The position numbers were made by a program, and so were the translations under genes. Positions 62,316 through 64,000 of a DNA stretch of 64,000 bases are shown here, in pieces; the first letter of the stretch is position 1; every line of letters starts with the position of its first letter. The DNA comes from CAYPLH01 sp964411505 (GTDB lineage: Bacteria; Bacillota; Clostridia; CAYPLH01; DUMO01). Where the stretch lies: the NCBI GenBank assembly GCA_964411505.1, contig CAYPLH010000015.1, positions 1 through 64,000 of the forward strand, given 5' to 3'. Under the pieces are notes generated by a model. It had not been told where the DNA came from. It searched no databases and saw only the letters and a program-made list of their open reading frames with translations.

Positions 62316-62766
62316 CAAATTTATTTCTATCAGGTGAACTGAGTGCTCAAAAAACTTTTTGTCATAATACCGATTCAAGCTGAGTAGTTGTCTTCCTTGA
62401 TTATTTCGCATGATAGAGGCTACCGATTCGCTTTTAAGGTCCATTGATATTTACAATGAGTCCACTAAGAATTTAGATACCTAATTCGTACAATAGTTCC
62501 ACTTACATAAATCTTTCTGTAAAATGAAAATGTAGCTTTTGCTACTAAATTACAGAAAGGAGGCCAATATTATTATTGGAGCATATAGAAAAATAGATGT
62601 ATTCGGAAGCATCCTCTTAATAGGAAAAATATCCAAGTCCAATAAATACTCAGAACTTCCTGCGTTACCAATCTCATTTGTTTTTATAATATTATTTACA
62701 TGTATAGTTAAGCATGTTACTATATTGGTATAATATCCTATTAAAATATGCAGTGAAATTGGTATA
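62316..62766. other. Intergenic region, 451 nt
   Basis: A plus-strand frame between 62574 and 62733 follows AAAGGAGG but begins at ATT, an unusual start; its product would have one hydrophobic helix. I do not call it a gene. Confidence 0.4.
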
Positions 62767-62967
62767 ATGTATTTTATAAAAAAGTGGGCGAATTTCATAG
62801 TTAAATACAAGAAAATAGTATGCGTATTTGCCATCCTCATAGTATTTTCAATATTCTCGAGTTCAGTTTTAGCACTTGAACCTTCTGAGAAATTAGTTTA
62901 CGATTCTCATGAGAATACTGAAATGATATGGTATGATGAATATGGAAATGTAATTGGTACTAATTAG
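62767..62967 (+). CDS. Small secreted protein
   Basis: 66 residues with a basic start (FIKKWANFIVKYKK), a hydrophobic helix and a probable signal cleavage site (SSVLA). The mature part is only ~28 acidic residues (LEPSEKLVYDSHENTEM to GNVIGTN). A weak ribosome binding site lowers confidence. It precedes a lipoprotein gene by 72 nt and might be coexpressed. Confidence 0.5.
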   Translation: MYFIKKWANFIVKYKKIVCVFAILIVFSIFSSSVLALEPSEKLVYDSHENTEMIWYDEYGNVIGTN

Positions 62968-63039
62968 TATATAATAGTAAAGCAATATAAGTCTACTGAT
63001 TTCACTGAATAATTTTTTGTAATGGAGGTTTATTATAAG

Positions 63040-64000
63040 ATGAGTAAACGATTTTTTATAATAATTCTTATTTTGGTTGCAATAATTACTGCTTTACTGG
63101 CAAGCTCCTGTGGAAAATCACAGATTGAAAATAGTAGTGATAATGTAAATAGTATAAATTCTACATATTACAAGATGCCTGTGTACCAGGAAGAGATAAT
63201 TTATACAGGCGATGGTAAAGAACACATAGAAAATGTCAAAGCTTATTCAAATGATGAATTTGTTTCTATATCAACGAACATAGAAAATGCTTCACGGAAT
63301 TTAGTGAAATACGATAGCAAATTTAAAAATCAAGACATTTTAGTAAAAGGAAGCTTCAAAGAGAGAGTATTAAGTGCTTATGACAATGATTCAAATCATA
63401 ATATTTATTTACTTAACCTAAAAAAAGTTGAAAAGGGATCTTTACCTTTGCCTGAAGGACGTTTGATTAATGTATATGATTATCAAGGAAATAACATAAA
63501 AGAAGTAAAAGTGGAAGATGCGAAAATTATAAAGGATGCTAATTGGGTGAGGAAAATAGTTGTAAAAAATGAATGTATTTATATATTTTCCAATTCTGGA
63601 ATTCAGGTGGTTGATCATAATGGAAAAACAATTACCGAACTACCTAAACACTATATTGATGCTGATGTGTCAAGTGATGGAAACATTATTTTCATTATTA
63701 AGGATGCACAACAAAAATTTTGTAGAGAAAAAATTGATACTGATACCACAAAAATCCTATGGTCTTTAGAGTTCGAAAATTTTACTGATATGCCCGATAA
63801 AATATGTTGCGATAAAGAGATGGATTTATTCTATATACAGAATAACAATAAAATAGAAAAATATGATACTAACGGTAATTACATTGCTGATCTAATTGAC
63901 TTTTATAAATATAAAGCAGGTGTTTCAATGTCAACTGACAGATTTCTATCTGAGCTGTTTTATTGTAAAGAAAACTTCTATATTATCTTGTCCTTAAGGG
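63040..64000 (+). CDS. Lipoprotein, C-terminus beyond the window
   Basis: 320 codons are visible. The signal peptide ends in a lipobox (LLASSCG, Cys24). The mature part has repeated beta-strand-rich blades (IYIFSNSGIQVVDHNGKTI; NNNKIEKYDTNGNYIADLI), suggesting a beta-propeller or NHL/WD-like fold outside the membrane. ATG 11 nt after GGAGG. The frame is open at the window's right edge. No function can be assigned. Confidence 0.75.
   Translation, partial: MSKRFFIIILILVAIITALLASSCGKSQIENSSDNVNSINSTYYKMPVYQEEIIYTGDGKEHIENVKAYSNDEFVSISTNIENASRNLVKYDSKFKNQDILVKGSFKERVLSAYDNDSNHNIYLLNLKKVEKGSLPLPEGRLINVYDYQGNNIKEVKVEDAKIIKDANWVRKIVVKNECIYIFSNSGIQVVDHNGKTITELPKHYIDADVSSDGNIIFIIKDAQQKFCREKIDTDTTKILWSLEFENFTDMPDKICCDKEMDLFYIQNNNKIEKYDTNGNYIADLIDFYKYKAGVSMSTDRFLSELFYCKENFYIILSLR

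Noticed and set aside
62539..62733. ORF of 64 codons with one hydrophobic helix
   Set aside because: The only ribosome binding site precedes an ATT, not a usual start; no further support.

Overview
The window looks like a low-GC, spore-forming anaerobic member of the Clostridia. Three things point there. First, the base composition and the strong AGGAGG-type ribosome binding sites. Second, sporulation or spore-wall genes: a YabG protease and a LysM/SH3/GH18 hydrolase of the YaaH/SleL type. Third, anaerobe-type enzymes (a giant acyl-CoA dehydratase activase and a CoA-disulfide reductase/rhodanese fusion) together with an S-layer protein carrying a Thr-Pro linker of the sort common in cellulolytic clostridia. 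The genus is inference only.

Layout. 0-12 kb is ordinary chromosome: YchF ATPase, thioredoxin reductase, a type Ic aminotransferase, a DUF4349 lipoprotein, an AraC regulator divergent from a Gfo/Idh/MocA oxidoreductase, a membrane HD-GYP protein and a MurA paralogue with Asp in place of the catalytic Cys. 12-16 kb is a decayed accessory patch bounded at 12.2 and 14.7 kb by two 116-bp direct repeats. It holds a PIN/AbrB toxin-antitoxin pair, broken RHS (YD-repeat) pieces, two polymorphic-toxin tips with likely immunity genes, and a frameshifted phage-like Com zinc-ribbon gene. 16-21 kb holds the GH18 enzyme, a second Gfo/Idh/MocA enzyme and a PDZ membrane protein. 21-28 kb is a second accessory patch: HEPN/MNT pair (HEPN frameshifted), a GGTA tetranucleotide array, a family-5-like nucleotidyltransferase, half an ABC ATPase fused out of frame to an MccF-like peptidase, a Nudix hydrolase, a LoaP-type NusG paralogue, a truncated second NusG paralogue and a glycosyltransferase scrap. 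It reads as the ruin of a specialised-metabolite or polysaccharide cluster.

28-47 kb is metabolic: a 2-hydroxyacid dehydrogenase, a URO-D-like protein with a divergent AraC regulator, YabG, NagB, an epimerase, a single-chain fusion of two sugar ABC permeases, a YbaK editing protein, a sulfatase, two AEC transporters and a 1482-residue activase. 47-53 kb is a leftward histidine operon, hisZ-hisG-hisD-hisB-hisA-hisF, with a good promoter but without hisC, hisH or hisI/E. 53-60 kb has the S-layer protein, the CoA-disulfide reductase and a Cache-HAMP-PAS-GGDEF-HD-GYP protein. 60.7 kb carries tRNA-Thr(GGT), followed by another patch of toxin-antitoxin genes and remnants. A lipoprotein runs off the right edge.

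The structures that ordinary genes do not explain are: (a) at 8.8-9.05 kb, a 25-residue hydrophobic peptide gene whose mRNA can pair its 5' and 3' ends and hide its ribosome binding site, resembling type I toxin mRNAs; (b) a cloverleaf-like leader in front of the AraC gene at 6.84-6.93 kb; (c) two MITE-like inverted-repeat elements; and (d) several families of dispersed palindromes. All functional statements come from reading the sequence; no database search was run.
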